Below are positions 59,967-64,000 of a DNA stretch of 64,000 bases, one piece after another (within the stretch, counting starts at the first letter, position 1; every line of letters begins with the position of its first letter). Position numbers and translations under genes: made by a program. The notes under the pieces were generated by a model. The model saw nothing but the letters and a program-made list of their open reading frames with translations. It was not told where the DNA came from and ran no database searches. Source of the DNA: an uncultured Butyrivibrio sp. (GTDB lineage Bacteria; Bacillota; Clostridia; Lachnospirales; Lachnospiraceae); contig CAMORK010000002.1 of NCBI GenBank assembly GCA_946623755.1, positions 49,748 through 113,747 on the forward strand, in the 5' to 3' direction.

Positions 59967-60914
59967 TCACTGCTGTGGGTTAGAAAAATCTATTACGGGA
60001 TTCTCAGGCTCTGTAGTCTTTTCAACGGATATAGCCTGAAGAACAGGGCCCTCGCCCTTATACTCGGGAACAAACTGTTTAACAACCTTGGCTGTTACAG
60101 TAACCCAGTCTTTCTCATTAAGCTCATCAGTTTTATCATACTCACAGGCAAAGCCCAAAAACTGCATATCCTGTGCGCAGCATGTCATTGCCATTCTACC
60201 CGGAACAAATCTGTTATCCGGGAACTCTTCAGGCTTAAGTACAAGACCTTTGAACCTTACGTTCTTACCCTCATATCTCTCAACGTGATCAAGAGCATCA
60301 AGGTAGAACATGCCATATCCGTAATTGTTAAGCTCTATAGGATCCTGGTTGAGGTCGAAAGGAAGATCCTCATCAAGAGTCACATCAACTTCGCCGTCTT
60401 TATCCTCAAAAATGATATCAGCCTTCTGATTGATGGCCTTTACATTTCTCTTGTATGAAGGAAGCTTATCCGCAAGTCCATCACACCTGTTGAACAGGAT
60501 AAGGTCTGAATTTCTTATCTGTTCAGCCAAAAGAGATTTCATATTGCTAAAATAGAGTTCAAAGCTTGAGCAGTCAATAACTGTTATCTGCTGTTCAAGA
60601 TTCCACATTACAGGGAGCTTCATCTCCCTGAAGTTCCACATTCCGTTGTACTCGATAAGAATACGCTCGGGGTTATGCTTGGCATCAAGTGCAATGAGCT
60701 GATTGGGATTAAAATCCTCTTCCTCTTCAATGTACTCAATTACAGTATTTGTGCTCTTTAAAAGCTTCTCATCATAATCATTCTCGCCCTCTTCGCAGAC
60801 AATAAGAAGAGTCTTGCCCTTTGTCCTGAAGTACGGCTGAGCTATTGTGTAGCGGAAAAAGTCAGTCTTCCCCGCATCCAAAAATCCATTAATAATATAT
60901 ACAGGTTTCATCAT
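59967..60914 (-). CDS. G3E-like P-loop GTPase N-terminus with DUF1980/YcgQ-like C-terminus
   Basis: P-loop IINGFLDAGKT; C-terminal VRFKGLVLKPEEFPDNRFVPGRMAMTCCAQDMQFLGFACEY...KDWVTVTAKV resembles TIGR03943/DUF1980 proteins (from memory). Confidence 0.7.
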   Translation of the reverse strand: MMKPVYIINGFLDAGKTDFFRYTIAQPYFRTKGKTLLIVCEEGENDYDEKLLKSTNTVIEYIEEEEDFNPNQLIALDAKHNPERILIEYNGMWNFREMKLPVMWNLEQQITVIDCSSFELYFSNMKSLLAEQIRNSDLILFNRCDGLADKLPSYKRNVKAINQKADIIFEDKDGEVDVTLDEDLPFDLNQDPIELNNYGYGMFYLDALDHVERYEGKNVRFKGLVLKPEEFPDNRFVPGRMAMTCCAQDMQFLGFACEYDKTDELNEKDWVTVTAKVVKQFVPEYKGEGPVLQAISVEKTTEPENPVIDFSNPQQ

Positions 60915-60954
60915 CTCGCACCTCGATAATTCTGCAAATTATTGGTAAAAGACC

Positions 60955-62202
60955 TTATGCAAGTCTTCTAAAGAGTTTCTGAAGATTATCTTCGTTGAGC
61001 TCTGAGCCGATTACGCAGAACTTACCTGTAACGTCAGCTGCTCCTGTTCTTACATCAGACTCCCCCGGAACATAGTCAAACTCGATCCATGATCCGTCTG
61101 TTGATGGAACTACTCCCTTGGTACGAAGAACGATACCATAGGTCTCCTCGTCCTCAAGCTTTGAGAGCATTCCTTCGATCTCTTCCTTAGTGTACTTAAG
61201 GGGAGTCTCCATACCCCAGCTCATGAAGATATCATCGGCGTCATGATGATGGTGTTCATGCTCGTGGTCATGCTCATCGTGGTCATGGTGATGCTCATGA
61301 TCGTGTTCATCATGGTCATGGTGATGGTGTTCATGTTCATCATGATCATGGTGGTGCTCATGATCGTGATCATCATGGTCGTGGTGATGGTGTTCATGCT
61401 CATGTTCATCGTGATCATGCTCATCGTGATCGTGGTGATGATGGCACTCACACTCCTCATCATCGCATTCACCGTCGGGATGTGCGCTGTAGATTACAGA
61501 GCCGTCCTCAGCTATAGTCTTATGGCTGCCATGGTCATGATGATGATGGTGATGATGATGCTCCTGCTCCATAACAAGCTTAAGGAGCTCAGCTTCAAGA
61601 TCATTATTACCCTCGAAAGTATCAAGTATCTCTTTTCCTGTGATATCAGCAAGTGGTGTTGTAATAATAGTTGCTTTCTTGTTGTGCTCACGAATAAGCT
61701 CTACAGCAGTCTCAATCTTGGCCTGATCAGCCTTGTCAGTTCTTGTAAGAATGATTGTTCCCGCATTCTCAATCTGATTAATGAAAAACTCACCGAAATT
61801 CTTAATATAAACTTTGGCCTTAGTTGCATCAACAACCGTAACAGCACTGTTAAGCTCCATATCCTCATTGGCATCGGCAATATTCTGGATAGCTCTCATA
61901 ACGTCTGAAAGCTTACCTACACCTGAAGGCTCAATGAGGATTCTCTCTGGTGCATACTGATCCATTACCTGCTTAAGGGATGTCTCAAAATCACCCACAA
62001 GGCTGCAGCAGATACAACCTGAATTCATCTCGGTAATCTCGATTCCGGACTCCTTAAGAAAACCTCCGTCAATACCGATCTCACCAAATTCATTCTCTAT
62101 AAGTACTACCTTAGTTCCGGCAAGAGCTTCTTTCAAAAGCTTCTTTATAAGAGTAGTTTTTCCGGCTCCCAAAAAGCCTGAAATAATATCTATTTTTGTC
62201 AT
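60955..62202 (-). CDS. CobW-family G3E GTPase with very long His/Asp/Glu-rich insert
   Basis: IISGFLGAGKTTLIKKLL, GCICCSL (CxCC), EPSGVGKLSD, CobW C-terminal domain; start set at MTKIDIISG (ORF track begins at 62238). Confidence 0.92.
   Translation of the reverse strand: MTKIDIISGFLGAGKTTLIKKLLKEALAGTKVVLIENEFGEIGIDGGFLKESGIEITEMNSGCICCSLVGDFETSLKQVMDQYAPERILIEPSGVGKLSDVMRAIQNIADANEDMELNSAVTVVDATKAKVYIKNFGEFFINQIENAGTIILTRTDKADQAKIETAVELIREHNKKATIITTPLADITGKEILDTFEGNNDLEAELLKLVMEQEHHHHHHHHDHGSHKTIAEDGSVIYSAHPDGECDDEECECHHHHDHDEHDHDEHEHEHHHHDHDDHDHEHHHDHDEHEHHHHDHDEHDHEHHHDHDEHDHEHEHHHHDADDIFMSWGMETPLKYTKEEIEGMLSKLEDEETYGIVLRTKGVVPSTDGSWIEFDYVPGESDVRTGAADVTGKFCVIGSELNEDNLQKLFRRLA
61236..61566. 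repeat. His/Asp/Glu codon-rich tandem repeat tract inside the CobW-like gene
   Basis: Repeated gtggtcatg/gatcatggtg-type units on the + strand encode about 50 His within ~110 residues. Confidence 0.9.
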
Positions 62203-62298
62203 ATTTTCTCCAATCTGCACATATTGTGCTATAACCACTACAACACATTTATTCTATGCAGATGGATTCTGAATGTCAAGAAAGCCTCATACATCAGA

Positions 62299-64000
62299 TC
62301 AGTATGTCACATGCGCACCGACTATCTGATTTGCAACCTTTCCGCATCCCCTCGCATACTGAATTTCAACCACATTGGCTGCTTCTTCTTCAGTTGGTTC
62401 AAATGTCCACTTGTCCACAGTATCTGTTCCGCATTGATGACCTGTCGGTATCTCCCAACCGGGGTAGTCTCTATATACCGGCTTCCATGAATCACAGTGT
62501 CTGCATCCCCAGTATTCATAAGGTTCTCCTTTGTCGTCATGTGAAATCAGCATCTCATAGTCTCTGAACACAGGAGCCGTAAAGCTGACATGATAGTACG
62601 GTCTTGTAAAACAACCATTCTGCTCCGGAGACAGATACTCATCCCCATACGAGTCTCCATGCATATCTCCGTCATCTCCTATGCCATCCTGACCGTTTGT
62701 ATGATGATGATACGTATAACTGACATTACCTGTCAGTTCTTCAACCTTTATTTCAGTCTTAATGCTCATGATTGCGTTATATATTTCCTCAAAAGTAGCA
62801 TCACTGGCAACTTGAATGTTTTTTGTCGCTAATGCAGAAGCCACCAACTGTTTTCCATTAGCGACAGATGTAAAAGAATCTTTTACCGACTGATGATACT
62901 CTGAAAGGAGCTGCTTGAGTTCCTGAGTATTGCTGTTCTGCCCCTGGACAATGCTGGAATACTGATTCGCAATATTTGTGTTCAAGCTGTTGAATCCGTT
63001 ATCCATACTTGAATTCAAGGAAGTAATATTCTTGCCAAGTTTTTCATTCATTGAATTGATATTGTTTCCAAGATTCTGATTCATGGAATTTATGTCTTTT
63101 CCAAGTTTTTCGTTCATGGAATTTATACCTTTTCCAAGGTTTTCATTCATGGAATTCATACCTTTTCCGAGATTCTCATTCATTGAGCTTATGTTATTTC
63201 CAAGGCTCTTTTGCATACTGTTAATATCACTGCCCAGACTCTCTTTCATGGAGCTGATATTATTCCCGAGATTCTCATTCATAGAGTTAATGCCATTTCC
63301 GAGATTCTCGTTCATTGAGTTAATATCTTTTCCAAGATTCTCATTCATTGAGTTAATGCCATTTCCGAGATTCTCGTTCATTGAGTTAATATCTTTTCCA
63401 AGATTCTCATTCATTGAATTAATACCATTTCCGAGATTCTCATTCATTGAACTGATGTCTTTTCCAAGATTCTCGTTCATAGAACTGATATTATTGCCAA
63501 GACTCTCATGCATATTATTGATATTGCTGCCAAGACTCTCATGCATATTATTGATATTGCTGCCGAGGCTCTCATTCATTGTGCTGATATTATTTCCAAG
63601 ATTCTCATTCATGGAATTGATATCTTTTCCAAGATTCTCGTTCATAGAATTAATATCTTTTCCAAGATTCTCGTTCATAGAGTTAATATCTTTTCCGAGA
63701 TTCTCATTCATGGCACTGATATTATTTCCAAGATTCTCATTCATGCTGTTAATGCCATTTCCAAGATTCTCGTTCATGCTGTTAATGTCATTTCCAAGGC
63801 TCTCGTTCATTGTGCTGATGTTATTACCAAGGTTATCATTCATATTACTGATATCTTTTCCAAGGTTATTGTTCATATCGCTGATATTTTTTCCAAGATT
63901 ATCATTCATATTGCTGATATTTTTTCCAAGATTATCATTCATATTGCTGATATTTTTTCCAAGATTATCATTCATATTGCTGATATCTTTTCCGAGTTTC
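62299..64000 (-). CDS. Hendecad-repeat filamentous protein with unusual C-terminal domain, N-terminus beyond window
   Basis: Frame stays open to the right edge (upstream codons still read ...KLGKDISN); 11-aa repeats (MNENLGKDINS); C-terminal GKQLVASALATKNIQVASDATFEEIYNAIMSI segment and Cys-containing end (CRHCDSW, GCGK). Confidence 0.85.
   Translation of the reverse strand, partial: KLGKDISNMNDNLGKNISNMNDNLGKNISNMNDNLGKNISDMNNNLGKDISNMNDNLGNNISTMNESLGNDINSMNENLGNGINSMNENLGNNISAMNENLGKDINSMNENLGKDINSMNENLGKDINSMNENLGNNISTMNESLGSNINNMHESLGSNINNMHESLGNNISSMNENLGKDISSMNENLGNGINSMNENLGKDINSMNENLGNGINSMNENLGKDINSMNENLGNGINSMNENLGNNISSMKESLGSDINSMQKSLGNNISSMNENLGKGMNSMNENLGKGINSMNEKLGKDINSMNQNLGNNINSMNEKLGKNITSLNSSMDNGFNSLNTNIANQYSSIVQGQNSNTQELKQLLSEYHQSVKDSFTSVANGKQLVASALATKNIQVASDATFEEIYNAIMSIKTEIKVEELTGNVSYTYHHHTNGQDGIGDDGDMHGDSYGDEYLSPEQNGCFTRPYYHVSFTAPVFRDYEMLISHDDKGEPYEYWGCRHCDSWKPVYRDYPGWEIPTGHQCGTDTVDKWTFEPTEEEAANVVEIQYARGCGKVANQIVGAHVTY
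62953..64000. repeat. 33-bp tandem repeats encoding 11-residue units
   Basis: At least 29 clear consecutive 11-aa units from 63019 to 63975, two further degenerate units down to 62953, continuing past the window edge. Confidence 0.93.

Noticed and set aside
61243-61908. 221-aa plus-strand ORF of repeated Met/Val/Ile
   Set aside because: Antisense shadow of the His-rich repeats; composition is explained by the reverse complement of His/Asp/Glu codons.
62953-64000. CRISPR-like regularly spaced repeats
   Set aside because: The 33-bp period is continuous and in frame, encodes 11-aa units, and has no unique spacers.

Overview
The window is a dense, low-to-mid GC Firmicutes chromosome segment. 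By gene content it looks like Lachnospiraceae, possibly Butyrivibrio-like (inference only). Almost every gene is on the minus strand. It holds: a truncated sensor histidine kinase; a group-B-like [FeFe] hydrogenase with a NitT/TauT-type ABC transporter and LarB; a GH3 glycosidase; a housekeeping backbone (rsgA, PASTA kinase/PP2C, rlmN, rsmB, Zn-peptidase, fmt, def, priA, murE, recJ, secDF) interrupted by accessory genes; a SCIFF peptide locus (scfA is only 48 aa and absent from the supplied ORF track; scfB); a CorC-like protein, hisS and two coupled membrane EAL proteins; a galacto-oligosaccharide-type locus (GH35, LacI, ABC) with palindromic operators; comM/dprA, pilT, HD-GYP, hemW, lepA, rpsT; two adjacent G3E GTPases (one extremely His-rich, one apparently fused to a DUF1980/YcgQ-like domain); and at the right edge a truncated protein with at least 29 tandem 11-residue repeats. 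The signals most worth following up are the hendecad repeat protein, the ~189 bp near-complete foldback between murE and priA, the G3E/YcgQ-like pair, and the SCIFF locus with its internal hairpin. No tRNA, rRNA, CRISPR array or transposase was recognised.
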